Shown here in pieces: positions 36,629 to 45,594 of a stretch of DNA of 64,000 nt (position 1 is the stretch's first letter; the number at the start of each line of letters is the position of its first letter). The notes under the pieces are model-generated. The model was not told where the DNA came from, searched no databases, and saw nothing but the letters and a program-made list of their open reading frames with translations. A program made the position numbers and the translations under genes. This DNA is from VRUE01 sp963701265 (GTDB lineage Bacteria > Actinomycetota > Thermoleophilia > Solirubrobacterales > 70-9): assembly GCA_963701265.1 (NCBI GenBank), contig OY969581.1, positions 2,046,001 through 2,110,000 on the forward strand. Direction: 5' to 3'.

Positions 36629-37298
36629 CTACGAGCCCGCTGCTCACGGCCGCCAGCGCTTCCTCGCGCAGGTGCTCGGGGACGACGATCAGCGAACGCA
36701 GCTCCTCGAGCAGCTCGCGATCGCCGTCGATCTCAACCCCATCCTCGCCTTTCTCGCCGGTGACCAGGGCAGCGACGACGCCGATCGGGGTGCCGCTGAG
36801 ACTGAGGTCGCCGTTGGCAGCGGTAGCGCGCGCCGCCTCGATCCAGCCTCCCTCGATGTGCAGCTCATAGGACTGACCACCACTGCGCAGCGAGAGCGTC
36901 GCCCGCAGGTCGGCGGGCGGGCGCAGGATCACCCGGATCGCGTTGGGGAGCGAGGAAGGCTGCAGGTCGATCACGTCCTCGAGCTTCTGCAACCCCATCC
37001 CCCAACGGCTCAACTCGATCATCGGGCCCTCCAGTCCGCGGCCCAGCTCGGTCAGCTCGTAGACGGTGGTCGAGTTGAGCGGGTCGAGCTCGCGCCGCTC
37101 GACGATGCCGTGCTGCTCGAGGTCGCGCAGGCGCTTGGTGAGGACATCCGTGGGGGCGCCACCAACCGAGCGGGCCAGGGCCGAGAAGCGCAGTGGCCCC
37201 AGCGAGAGCTCGCGCACGATCAACATCGTCCAGCGCTCACCAATACGGTCGAGGGCGCAGGCGAGGCTGCAGGCTTGGCCGTATTCGCGCGGGGTCAC
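36609..37298 (-). CDS. HxlR-type transcriptional regulator
   Basis: GTG start at 37298 (VTPREYGQACSLACALDRIGERWTMLIVRELSLG), the classical HxlR helix-turn-helix N-terminus with a Cys pair near CSLACAL. The winged-helix part continues to about residue 100. The C-terminal about 120 residues are an additional domain. The much longer frame to 38189 is a shadow of the divergent transporter. It probably represses that transporter through the palindrome at 37324-37349. 229 residues. Confidence 0.85.
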   Translation of the reverse strand: MTPREYGQACSLACALDRIGERWTMLIVRELSLGPLRFSALARSVGGAPTDVLTKRLRDLEQHGIVERRELDPLNSTTVYELTELGRGLEGPMIELSRWGMGLQKLEDVIDLQPSSLPNAIRVILRPPADLRATLSLRSGGQSYELHIEGGWIEAARATAANGDLSLSGTPIGVVAALVTGEKGEDGVEIDGDRELLEELRSLIVVPEHLREEALAAVSSGLVATAGTA

Positions 37299-37323
37299 CG
37301 AACGATAGTAACAGCGTAATTTG

Positions 37324-37349
37324 GAATTCAAAGTGAGCACTTTGAATTC
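37324..37349. promoter_or_regulatory. Perfect palindrome between HxlR gene and MMPL gene
   Basis: GAATTCAAAGT and ACTTTGAATTC are exact 11-bp inverted arms around GAGC, centred in the 69-base divergent intergenic region. This is the expected operator for the HxlR-type regulator acting on both genes. There is no other palindrome of this quality in the gap. Confidence 0.7.
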
Positions 37350-37367
37350 TGGTACAGTGCCGCGCCA

Positions 37368-39497
37368 GTGACCCGGATCGCGAACCTGACCTGGCGGCAC
37401 CCGAAGCTTGTTCTCGCCGCCGTCGGAGTCTTCGCCCTCTTCGCCGTCGCGATCGGGCACAACGTTGAGCAGCACCTCAAGGCGGCGGGCTTCACCGACC
37501 CCAACTCCGAGAGCGAGCAGGCGACAAACGTCCTGCGCGACTCGCTCGGCTACGACCCCAACCCGGCGATCGTCCTCGTCGTCCGCTCGCCCGACGGTGG
37601 CCCGCTCAACCCGGGCGACCCCGCCGTGCGCCGCGACGTCGGCAAGCTCAGCGCCGAAGTGGCCGAGGTCGAGAACGTCGGCCGCGTCCTCAACCCCCTG
37701 CGCGACCGACGAGCGGGCGCCAACCTGATCGCCGAGGACGGTCAATCGCTGGCAGTCGCCGCCTTCCTCTCGACCAACGACATCGAGGACGCCGGCGGCA
37801 TCGCCGCCGAAGAAGTCAAGACGCTGGCCGAAGCGAGCCCGCTCGATGTCGCCGAGGGAGGCTTCGCCCAGGGCTTCAACGAGACCAACGACCAGACGCG
37901 CAAGGACCTGACCACGGCCGAGCTGATCGCCTTCCCGATCCTGGCGCTGCTGCTGCTCTTCGTCTTCCGCGGCGTCGTCGCCGCGGCGATCCCGCTCTTG
38001 ATCGGCGGCATCTCGATCGTCGGCACCCTCTTCGTCCTGCGCGTGATGTCGGGCTTCGTCGACACCTCGCTGTTCGCGCTCAACGTCGCCACCGGCCTCA
38101 GCCTCGGCCTCGCCGTCGACTACGCCCTGCTGATGGTCTCGCGCTACCGCGAGGAGATCGCCGCCGACGGCGCCACCGAGGAGGCGCATCGGCGCACGGT
38201 GACCACCGCCGGGCGCACCGCGGTCTTCTCCGGCCTCACCGTCGCCGCCGCGATGGCGGCGCTGATCTTCATGCCGCAGCGCTTCCTCTACTCGATGGCG
38301 GTTGCCGGCGCCTCGGTCGCCGTGCTCTCCTCCGTGATCGCGATCCTCGTCGTCCCCTCACTGCTGCGGCTGCTCGGCACCCGCGTCGACGCCCTCTCAA
38401 TTCGGCGCGGCCCAGCGGTCTCCGATGGCTCCGATGGCTGGTACCGACTTGCGCGCGGCGTGATGAAACGCCCGCTCGCGGTTGCCCTGGGCAGCGGCGC
38501 CCTGCTCCTGGCCGCGGCGGCGCCGCTGCTCTGGACGACCCTGACCGGCCCCAGCGCCGAAGCGGTGCCGCCGAACCAGCCCTCCTACGACGCCTACCGC
38601 TACCTCGAAGCGCACTACCCGCGCGACGTGACCGAGGCCGTCACCGTCGCCGTCGACGGCAGCGCCAGCAACGCCCAGCTCGCCGCCTACCAGCGGCGGA
38701 TCACGACCGTCGGCGACGTCGTCCGCGGTACTCCGTTCGTGCGCACTGCGAAGAACGTCGCCTACGCCAACTTCGCCCTCTCCGAACCGGCCCTCTCCGC
38801 CGCATCCCAGGACGCCGTCAAGGAGATCCGCGACCTCCCCCCACCCGGCGGGGCGACCGTGCTCGTTTCCGGCAACTCCGCCCGCTTCATCGACCAGAAG
38901 CAGAGCCTGTTCGAGCACGCCCCACTGGTGGTGGCGATCATCTGCCTCACCACGCTGGTCGTCCTCTTCCTGCTCACCGGCTCGGTGCTCTTGCCGCTGA
39001 AGACGCTGCTGATGAACTCGCTGACGCTCGGCGCCACGCTTGGCATCCTCGTCCTCGCCTTCCAGGAGGGCTGGCTCGACTCCCCGCTCGACTACACCGG
39101 CCCGGCGGCGATCGAGGTGACCAGCCTCGTCTTCCTCTTCGCCGTCATCTTCGGCCTCGCCACCGACTACGCGGTGCTGGTGATGGCGCGGATCAAGGAA
39201 CGCCACGACCTCGGCGACTCCAACGAGGAGGCCGTCGCGGTCGGCATCGGCAGGACGGGCCGCGTGATCACCGCCGCCGCGGTAGCGATCGCCGTCGTCT
39301 TCCTCGCCTTCGGCGTCAGCAGCGTCTTCTTCGTCAAGCAGATCGCGATCGGCATGGCCTTCGGCGTGATGATCGACGCAACGATCGTCCGCGCCCTCCT
39401 CGTCCCCTCGCTGATGCGCCTCTTCGGCGAGTGGAACTGGTGGGCGCCGAAACCCCTGCGGCGCATCTACGTGAAATTCGGATTCTCAGAGGCGTAG
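37368..39497 (+). CDS. MMPL-family RND transporter
   Basis: GTG start at 37368. The 709-residue protein has two MMPL domains, each with a periplasmic loop after TM1 and a TM bundle (GLSLGLAVDYALLMVSRYREE and VFLFAVIFGLATDYAVLVMARIKE, the charged D in each half being the proton relay). These export lipids or drugs. It is divergent from an HxlR regulator, a common efflux arrangement. Lipid or toxic compound export is inferred. Confidence 0.88.
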   Translation: MTRIANLTWRHPKLVLAAVGVFALFAVAIGHNVEQHLKAAGFTDPNSESEQATNVLRDSLGYDPNPAIVLVVRSPDGGPLNPGDPAVRRDVGKLSAEVAEVENVGRVLNPLRDRRAGANLIAEDGQSLAVAAFLSTNDIEDAGGIAAEEVKTLAEASPLDVAEGGFAQGFNETNDQTRKDLTTAELIAFPILALLLLFVFRGVVAAAIPLLIGGISIVGTLFVLRVMSGFVDTSLFALNVATGLSLGLAVDYALLMVSRYREEIAADGATEEAHRRTVTTAGRTAVFSGLTVAAAMAALIFMPQRFLYSMAVAGASVAVLSSVIAILVVPSLLRLLGTRVDALSIRRGPAVSDGSDGWYRLARGVMKRPLAVALGSGALLLAAAAPLLWTTLTGPSAEAVPPNQPSYDAYRYLEAHYPRDVTEAVTVAVDGSASNAQLAAYQRRITTVGDVVRGTPFVRTAKNVAYANFALSEPALSAASQDAVKEIRDLPPPGGATVLVSGNSARFIDQKQSLFEHAPLVVAIICLTTLVVLFLLTGSVLLPLKTLLMNSLTLGATLGILVLAFQEGWLDSPLDYTGPAAIEVTSLVFLFAVIFGLATDYAVLVMARIKERHDLGDSNEEAVAVGIGRTGRVITAAAVAIAVVFLAFGVSSVFFVKQIAIGMAFGVMIDATIVRALLVPSLMRLFGEWNWWAPKPLRRIYVKFGFSEA

Positions 39498-39516
39498 ATT
39501 CGAAGCGGGGATGGGT

Positions 39517-39671
39517 GGGTCGGCGGGTATGCCTCTGCGGGAATTGATGTCGCACGCGCCCGCCTTGCGGGCGCTTAGCGACTGTGTTGGAGCGCGGCTA
39601 CGCCGCGCTTAGAACCACGAGTGCAGCGGCTGCCTTCGGCAACATTCCCGCAGAGGCATACCCGCCGACCC
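39517..39671 (+). repeat. Nested-hairpin repeat, copy B
   Basis: Perfect 28-bp arms at 39517-39544 and 39644-39671. The core starts GGGAATTGATGTCGCACGC and contains hairpins GCGCCCGCCTTGCGGGCGC and GCGCGGCTACGCCGCGC before CGGCAACATTCCC. It is downstream of the MMPL gene. Copy C lies in the opposite orientation 118 bases further on. The arms match copy A or C only in the terminal GGGAAT. Confidence 0.8.
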
Positions 39672-39789
39672 TCTCAACGCCCGCTTGAACTTCGGAGCTT
39701 CGGCTCGAAGCGTTGAGACAGCTCCGGACCCACTGAAGCTTTCTCGAGAGCTTCGTGGCCGTCCGAGCTGGTCTGTCCCGTGGCGGCGT
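39672..39789. other. Intervening hairpin segment between copies B and C
   Basis: No gene is seen here. The segment has TCTCAACGC paired with GCGTTGAGA (39673-39681 and 39711-39719) and a degenerate nested stem around GAAGCTTTCTCGAGAGCTTC. It seems to be a third, worn hairpin element between the two intact copies. Confidence 0.45.
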
Positions 39790-39947
39790 GGCCAGGGAGC
39801 CGGGCGTCCTGTGGGGGAATGTCGCCGACAGGCGGCCGCCGCACTCGTGGTCATGGGCGCGGCGAAGCCGCGCACCGACATAGTCGCTAAGCGCGCGCAG
39901 CGCGCGTGCGACATCAATTCCCCCACAGGACGCCCGGCTCCCTGGCC
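39790..39947 (-). repeat. Nested-hairpin repeat, copy C
   Basis: Perfect 31-bp arms at 39790-39820 and 39917-39947. On the minus strand the core is GGGAATTGATGTCGCACGC, an inner GCGCGGCTTCGCCGCGC hairpin, and GGCGACATTCCC. The arm sequence is unrelated to copies A and B outside the terminal GGGAAT/ATTCCC. It is in the gap before the TetR gene. Confidence 0.8.
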
Positions 39948-40007
39948 GGGGAACCACAGGTCACCCACCCTGCCGCGCCCAGGCCACGCGTGCGATCGAT
40001 CACATTA

Positions 40008-40029
40008 CGCATATATAAATTTATATGCG
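40008..40029. promoter_or_regulatory. Palindromic operator before TetR gene
   Basis: CGCATATA and TATATGCG form 8-bp arms around TAAATT, in an A+T-rich patch that also carries a possible -10 (TATAAA). It overlaps the first possible ATG (40025), which argues for the ATG at 40046 as start. Likely autoregulatory binding site for the TetR protein and thus for the lipid operon. Confidence 0.6.
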
Positions 40030-40045
40030 GGTAACGTTGTCGTCG

Positions 40046-40705
40046 ATGGCTGCAACCCCGACACGCTCGCGCCTCGCCAAGGCCGACCGGATGGAGCAGG
40101 CGCTGCTCGCCGCGCACGAGCTCTTTGCCGAGCGCGGCTACGCGGCGGTGACGATGGACGAGGTCGCCGCGGCGGTCGGGGTCACCAAGCCGCTGCTCTA
40201 CAACTACTTCGGCAACAAGGAGCGCCTCTACATCGCCTGCATGAAGCGTGCCGGCGACGCCCTGGTCAAAACGATCCTGGAGACGGTCGGCGACACGACC
40301 AACCCCGGCGACGCGCTCAACGAGGGCCTGCGCGCCTTCTTCGCCTTCCTCGACGCCGACCGCGCCGCCTGGGCGGTGCTCTTCGACGAGACCCTGCCCC
40401 ACAGCGGCGAGCTCGCCGACGGGGTCGCCGCCTACCGCGGCAGCCTCACCGAGCTGGTCTCCGAATCGCTGCTGGCGCAGCTGCCGGCCAAGCGCCGCGC
40501 CGCCGCGCGGATCGAAGTCGAGGCCCTCTCCACCGCCCTGCTCGGCGCCGCCGAGGCATTGGCGCGCTGGTGGCTGCGCACCGAAGCAACCACCGCCCAG
40601 GAGGCGGCCGAGCTCTTGATCGCCACCGTCGAGCCGGGCCTGCGCCTGCGCTCCACCCCATCTGCCAAGTCCTCACGACCGAAACCGAAAGGTGAAAGCA
40701 GTTGA
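40046..40705 (+). CDS. TetR-family regulator
   Basis: The start is taken at ATG 40046 (MAATPTRSRLAKADRM); ATG 40025 lies in the palindrome. The N-terminal helix-turn-helix is ALLAAHELFAERGYAAVTMDEVAAAVGVTKPLLYNYFGNKERLY. The C-terminal ligand domain is variable. The stop overlaps the TTG start of the thiolase, so the regulator is the first gene of the lipid operon. Ligand probably an acyl-CoA or lipid, by context. Confidence 0.88.
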   Translation: MAATPTRSRLAKADRMEQALLAAHELFAERGYAAVTMDEVAAAVGVTKPLLYNYFGNKERLYIACMKRAGDALVKTILETVGDTTNPGDALNEGLRAFFAFLDADRAAWAVLFDETLPHSGELADGVAAYRGSLTELVSESLLAQLPAKRRAAARIEVEALSTALLGAAEALARWWLRTEATTAQEAAELLIATVEPGLRLRSTPSAKSSRPKPKGESS

Positions 40706-41994
40706 CCGATAAACCACGCCGCGTCGCCGTGATCGGCGGCAACCGGATTCCCTTCGCGCGCTCCAACTCCGTTTATTCCCGCGCGTCAAATCAGGACATG
40801 CTCACCGCTGCCCTCGATGGCCTGATCTCGCGCTACTCGCTCGAGGGCGAGGCGCTCGGCGAGGTCGCCGGCGGCGCCGTGCTCAAGCACTCGCGCGATC
40901 GCGACCTCACCCGCGAGAGCGTGCTCGGCACGCGCCTCGCTGCCGAGACGCCCGCCTACGACGTGCAGCAGGCCTGCGGCACCGGCCTCGAGACGACGAT
41001 CCTCGTCGCCAACAAGATCGCCCTCGGCCAGATCGACGCCGGCATCGCCTGCGGCGCCGACACCACCTCCGACGCGCCGATCGGCCTCAACGAGGACCTG
41101 CGCGAAGTCCTGCTCGACGCCAACCGCGAGAAGTCGACCTTCGGCCGGGTCAAGCAGCTGACCCGGGTCCGTCCCAGCCACGTCGTGCCGGCGATCCCGC
41201 GCAACGAGGAGCCGCGCACCGGCCTCTCGATGGGCGAGCACTGCGCGATCATGGCCGCCGAGTGGGAAGTCGGCCGCTCCGACCAGGACGAGCTCGCGGT
41301 CAACAGCCACCACCACCTCGCCGCCGCCTACGAGCGCGGCTTCATGGACGACCTGGTCAGCCCCTACCTCGGGCTCGAGCGCGACCAGAACCTGCGCGCC
41401 GACTCCTCGCTGGAGAAGCTGGCCAAGCTCGGGCCGGTGTTCGGCGGTCCGGAGGGCACGATGACCGCCGCCAACTCGACCCCGCTCTCCGACGGCGCCT
41501 CGGCGGTGCTGCTGGCCAGCGAGGAGTGGGCGAAAGAGCGCGACCTGCCGGTCCTCGCCTACTTCGTCGAGGGCCAGACCGCCGCGATCGACCACGTGCA
41601 CAAGCGCGAGGGGCTCTTGATGGCGCCGGCCTACGCGATGCCGCGGATGCTCGACCGCATGGGCGCCGGCCTCGACGAGTTCGACTTCTACGAGATCCAC
41701 GAGGCCTTCGCCGCCCAAGTGCTCTGCACGCTCAAGGCCTGGGAGGACCCGGCCTTCTGCCGCGACCGCCTCGGCCGCGAGCAGCCGCTCGGCTCGATCG
41801 ACCGCGAGCGGCTCAACGTCAACGGCGGCTCGCTGGCCGCCGGCCATCCCTTTGCCGCGACCGGCGGGCGAATCGTCGCCAGCCTCGCCAAGGCCCTGCA
41901 CGAGCAGGGCTCCGGCCGCGGCCTGATCAGCATCTGCGCGGCCGGCGGCCAGGGCGTCGTCGCCGCGCTCGAGAGCGCAGGAGGAAAGGACTGA
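40702..41994 (+). CDS. Acetyl-CoA acyltransferase (thiolase)
   Basis: TTG start at 40702 overlapping the TetR stop. 430 residues with the thiolase active sites: C92 in VQQACGTGLE, FYEIHEAFAAQ (His), and CAAGGQG (second Cys). NVNGGSLAAGHPFAATGGR is the C-terminal signature. It resembles the FadI type of beta-oxidation thiolase. Overlapping start with the large FabG gene. Confidence 0.9.
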   Translation: MTDKPRRVAVIGGNRIPFARSNSVYSRASNQDMLTAALDGLISRYSLEGEALGEVAGGAVLKHSRDRDLTRESVLGTRLAAETPAYDVQQACGTGLETTILVANKIALGQIDAGIACGADTTSDAPIGLNEDLREVLLDANREKSTFGRVKQLTRVRPSHVVPAIPRNEEPRTGLSMGEHCAIMAAEWEVGRSDQDELAVNSHHHLAAAYERGFMDDLVSPYLGLERDQNLRADSSLEKLAKLGPVFGGPEGTMTAANSTPLSDGASAVLLASEEWAKERDLPVLAYFVEGQTAAIDHVHKREGLLMAPAYAMPRMLDRMGAGLDEFDFYEIHEAFAAQVLCTLKAWEDPAFCRDRLGREQPLGSIDRERLNVNGGSLAAGHPFAATGGRIVASLAKALHEQGSGRGLISICAAGGQGVVAALESAGGKD

Positions 41995-43316
41995 TGAGCG
42001 ACCTCTACACGCAGGTAGTCAACTCGCCCCCGGGGCGGATGATCGCCGGCCGCGTCGGCCTGCCCCAGCCGACCCAGCTGGAGCGCCAGGAGACCGGCGC
42101 ACCGGACATCTCCGGCGCCGTGCTCAGCGGCGGCGCCCCCCGCGGCCGCCTCGGCAAACGGCTCGAGCAGGTGCTGGGTGACGTCGGAGCGGCCAAGCCG
42201 GCGACCACCGACGCCCCGGTCAAGGCGCTGGTCTTCGACGCCACCGGCATCAGCGACTCGACCGAGCTGGTCGAGCTGCAGCGCTTCTTCCACCCCACCG
42301 TCAGGCGAGTCGAACGGTCCGGCCGCGTGGTCGTGCTCGGCACGCCGCCTGCCGGCCTGCCGCCGCGGGCGGCGACCGCGCAGCGCGCCCTGGAGGGCTT
42401 CACCCGTTCGCTCGGCAAGGAGATCGGCCGCGGCATCGCCGTGCAGCTGGTCTACGTCGCCGAGGGCGCCGAGGCGGAGATCGACTCGACCCTGCGCTTC
42501 CTGCTCTCGCCCCGCTCCGCCTACGTCTCCGGCCAGGTGGTCGAGGTCGGCAAGGCAGTGACGAAAACGCCTGAGATCAACTGGGCCCGGCCGCTGGAGG
42601 GCAAGGTGGCGCTGGTAACCGGCGCCTCGCGCGGTATCGGCGAGGCGATCGCCACGACCCTGCACCGCGACGGCGCCCAGCTCGTCCTGCTCGACGTGCC
42701 GGCCCTCTCCGCCGACCTCAAGGCGGTCGCCGAGCGGCTCGGTGCCGAGACGATCGAGCTCGACATCACCGAGCCCGACGCGCCGCTGCAGATCGCCGCG
42801 GCGATCCCCGACGGGATCGACGTGCTCGTCCACAACGCCGGCGTCACCCGCGACCGCACGATCGCCAAGATGCCGGAGGACCGCTGGAGCTCGCTGATGG
42901 AGATCAACCTCTCCAGCGAGGAGCGGATCAACGACGAGCTGCTCGAGCGCAAGCTGCTGCGGCCCAACGGCCGCATCGTCTGCGTCTCCTCGATGAGCGG
43001 CGTCGCCGGCAACTCCGGCCAGACCAACTACGCCACCTCGAAGGCCGGCGTGATCGGCATGGTCGAAGCCCTGGCCCCGGACCTGGCCAAGCGCAAGGCG
43101 ACGATCAACGCCGTCGCCCCCGGCTTCATCGAGACCCAGATGACGGCGAAAATGCCGATCGCGATCCGCGAAGCGGGCCGGCGCATGAACAGCATGTCGC
43201 AGGGCGGCCTGCCGGTCGACGTCGCCGAGACGATCGCCTGGTTCGCCAGCCCGGCCTCGACCGGGGTCAACGGCAACGCGGTCCGCGTCTGCGGTCAGAG
43301 CCTGCTGGGGGCCTGA
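41994..43316 (+). CDS. Large (FabG4-like) 3-oxoacyl-ACP/CoA reductase
   Basis: The start is the ATG at 41994 (MSDLYTQVVNSPPGRMIAGRVGLPQ); a longer frame upstream is a shadow. 440 residues is the high-molecular-weight FabG size. The N-terminal about 190 residues are a flavodoxin-like domain, then a SDR domain with GKVALVTGASRGIGEAIA, VHNAGVTRDRT and the YATSKAG active site. It reduces 3-oxoacyl substrates to 3-hydroxyacyl, opposite to or supporting beta-oxidation. Confidence 0.88.
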   Translation: MSDLYTQVVNSPPGRMIAGRVGLPQPTQLERQETGAPDISGAVLSGGAPRGRLGKRLEQVLGDVGAAKPATTDAPVKALVFDATGISDSTELVELQRFFHPTVRRVERSGRVVVLGTPPAGLPPRAATAQRALEGFTRSLGKEIGRGIAVQLVYVAEGAEAEIDSTLRFLLSPRSAYVSGQVVEVGKAVTKTPEINWARPLEGKVALVTGASRGIGEAIATTLHRDGAQLVLLDVPALSADLKAVAERLGAETIELDITEPDAPLQIAAAIPDGIDVLVHNAGVTRDRTIAKMPEDRWSSLMEINLSSEERINDELLERKLLRPNGRIVCVSSMSGVAGNSGQTNYATSKAGVIGMVEALAPDLAKRKATINAVAPGFIETQMTAKMPIAIREAGRRMNSMSQGGLPVDVAETIAWFASPASTGVNGNAVRVCGQSLLGA

Positions 43317-44224
43317 TGAGCGCCCGCACGCTCGAGAGCTCGCCCAGCATCCTGCCGCTCTACGCCCGCGCCGCGGCGCCGATGGTCCCCGGCGCCTCGC
43401 TGCTCCCCTTTATCCCGGGGCGCGGCAAGGAGATCCCGGAGATCGAGCTGACCCTGCCGCGGGTCACGGCGGAGACCGAGCAGGTTGCTGCCTACGCCCG
43501 CGTCTGCGGCTTCGGCCTGCGCGACCACCTGCCCCCCACCTACCCGCACGTGCTTGCCTTCCCGCTGCACATGGCGGTGATGGCCGACGGCAGCTTTCCG
43601 TTCGGCGCCGTCGGCTTGGTCCACGTCGAGAACCAGATCGTCCAGCACCGGCGCATCGGCCTCGACGAGGAGCTGACGATCAAGGTCAAGCCGACCAAGC
43701 TGCAGCCCCACTCCAAGGGCCGCACCTTCAGCCTGCAGACCAAGGTCAAGTCCGGCAACCGGATCGTCTGGGAGTCGACCAGCACGATGCTGCGCCGCGG
43801 CGGTGGCAACGGCGATTCCGGCGCGAAGAAGAGCGGCGGCGAGAACGAGGCTGAGCTGACCGCGAACGCCGAGTGGAAGCTCGGCGGCGACCTGGGGCGG
43901 CGCTACGCGGCCGTCTCCGGCGATCGCAACCCGATCCACATGCACGCCTGGACGGCGAAGCCGCTCGGCTTTCCGCAGGCGATCGCGCACGGGATGTGGA
44001 CCAAGGCCCGCTGCCTGGCGGCGCTCGAGTCCCGCCTTCCCGATGCCTTCCAAGTTGACGTGCGTTTCCGCAAGCCGATCCTGCTTCCGGGCCGGGTCGA
44101 GTTCGCCAGCAGCTCGCAGGACGAAGAGATCGAATTCGCGGTGCGTGACGCAAAGCGCGGCACCCCGCACCTCGACGGCCGCGTTGTGCCGCTAGAGGCC
44201 AAATCCACAGACGGGAGGAAGTAA
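43316..44224 (+). CDS. MaoC-like (double hot-dog) hydratase/dehydratase
   Basis: 302 residues, start overlapping the previous stop. The C-terminal hot-dog has the hydratase motif YAAVSGDRNPIHMHAWTAKPLGFPQAIAHGMW (D, H, and following H). The N-terminal half is a degenerate hot-dog, as in MaoC/HtdX-type enzymes. Acts on enoyl-CoA or 3-hydroxyacyl-CoA/ACP between the reductase and acyl-CoA dehydrogenase steps. Confidence 0.87.
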   Translation: MSARTLESSPSILPLYARAAAPMVPGASLLPFIPGRGKEIPEIELTLPRVTAETEQVAAYARVCGFGLRDHLPPTYPHVLAFPLHMAVMADGSFPFGAVGLVHVENQIVQHRRIGLDEELTIKVKPTKLQPHSKGRTFSLQTKVKSGNRIVWESTSTMLRRGGGNGDSGAKKSGGENEAELTANAEWKLGGDLGRRYAAVSGDRNPIHMHAWTAKPLGFPQAIAHGMWTKARCLAALESRLPDAFQVDVRFRKPILLPGRVEFASSSQDEEIEFAVRDAKRGTPHLDGRVVPLEAKSTDGRK

Positions 44225-44227
44225 GCA

Positions 44228-45565
44228 ATGCCCACCGCCACCGACGACAAGGGCGTGGCCGAGCGCAGCATGGGCCTCGGCCTGCGCTGGCTCAACAAGC
44301 TGGCCGGCTCGGACCTGCTCGATCGCATCCGCATCCGCAAGCAGGTCGAGCGGGCGCTGTTCACCGGCACCAAGAACGGCTTCCGCTCGGCAACCGCCGC
44401 CGGGCGCACCTTCAAGGCAGCCCAGAACCTGACCGGCCCGGCCCGACAGAAGCCGAGCAAGCCGCGCAGCCTCTTCGACATCAGCCCCGACGACGAGCAG
44501 CAGATGCTGCAGGAAGGGGTACGCGACTTCGCCGAGGCGAAAGTGCGGCCGGTCGCCAAGCAGGCCGACTTCGACCGCTCGACGCCGGACGAGGTGCTCT
44601 CGCAGGCCAACGAGCTCGGCGTCAACATGCTCGGCGTCCCCGAGGAGCTCGGCGGCGTCATGCACGAACAGGCCGCTGTCACCAGCGTCCTGATCGGCGA
44701 GGCCCTCGCCCACGGCGACATGGGCATCGCCTACGCCGCCCTCGCCCCCGGCGCCGTCGCCACCGCGATCGGCCACTGGGGCACCCCAGAGCAGGAGGCG
44801 ACCTACCTGCCCGCCTTCACCGGCGAGGACACCCCGGCCGCCGCACTGGCGATCCTCGAGCCCCGCCCGCTCTTTGACCCGCTGAAGCTGGAGACGGCGG
44901 CGACCAAGAAGGGTGATGACTGGGTATTGAGCGGGACCAAGTCGCTGCTCGCCCGCCCCGGTGCCTGCGAGCTCTTCATCGTCGCCGCCGAGGCCGAGGA
45001 CCTGGGGCCGGCGCTCTTCGTGATCGAGTCCGGCACCGCCGGCCTCACGGTCGAGGAGGAGCCAGCGATGGGGCTGCGCCCCGCGACCACGGGCCGCCTC
45101 CTGCTCGAGGACGTGAAGCTGCCTGCCGGCGCCCTGCTCGGCGAGGGCAAGCGCGAGGACTACGTCGAGTGCGTGCAGCGCGCCCGCGTCGCCTGGTGCT
45201 CGCTCGCGGTCGGCGCCGCCGAGGCGACGCTCGACTACGTCAAGCAGTACGTCAACGAGCGCGTCGCCTTCGGCGAACCGATCTCCAACCGCCAGGGCGT
45301 CGCCTTCGCGGTCTCCGACATCGGCATCGAGAGCGAAGGCATGCGGCTCGCCACCTACCGCGCCGCCAGCCGCGCCGACCAGGGCCAGGATTTCTCCCGC
45401 GAGACGGCGATGGCCCGCCGGCTCTGCGCCCAGAAGGGCATGCAGATCGGCTCCGAAGGGGTGCAGCTGCTCGGCGGCCACGGCTTCGTCAAGGAGCACC
45501 CAGTCGAGCGCTGGTACCGCGACCTCCGCGCAGCGGGCGTTATGGAGGGCGCCCTGCTCGTCTAG
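44228..45565 (+). CDS. Acyl-CoA dehydrogenase
   Basis: 445 residues with an N-terminal extension of about 75 residues (RWLNKLAGSDLLDRIRIRKQ region). The core has EQQMLQEGVRDFAEAKVRP and LGGVMHEQAAVTSVLIGEALAHGDMG. The C-terminal half carries VAFGEPISNRQGVAF and VQLLGGHGFVKEHPVERWYRD. It would catalyse FAD-dependent alpha-beta oxidation of an acyl-CoA. Together with the next gene it may form a heteromeric pair. Confidence 0.85.
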   Translation: MPTATDDKGVAERSMGLGLRWLNKLAGSDLLDRIRIRKQVERALFTGTKNGFRSATAAGRTFKAAQNLTGPARQKPSKPRSLFDISPDDEQQMLQEGVRDFAEAKVRPVAKQADFDRSTPDEVLSQANELGVNMLGVPEELGGVMHEQAAVTSVLIGEALAHGDMGIAYAALAPGAVATAIGHWGTPEQEATYLPAFTGEDTPAAALAILEPRPLFDPLKLETAATKKGDDWVLSGTKSLLARPGACELFIVAAEAEDLGPALFVIESGTAGLTVEEEPAMGLRPATTGRLLLEDVKLPAGALLGEGKREDYVECVQRARVAWCSLAVGAAEATLDYVKQYVNERVAFGEPISNRQGVAFAVSDIGIESEGMRLATYRAASRADQGQDFSRETAMARRLCAQKGMQIGSEGVQLLGGHGFVKEHPVERWYRDLRAAGVMEGALLV

Positions 45566-45594
45566 CGCCAAGCGCTGAGAGCTGAAAGGAATCC

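Noticed and set aside
39490..40020. Insertion sequence between MMPL and TetR genes
   Set aside because: No transposase frame and no target duplication; the structure is hairpin repeats only.
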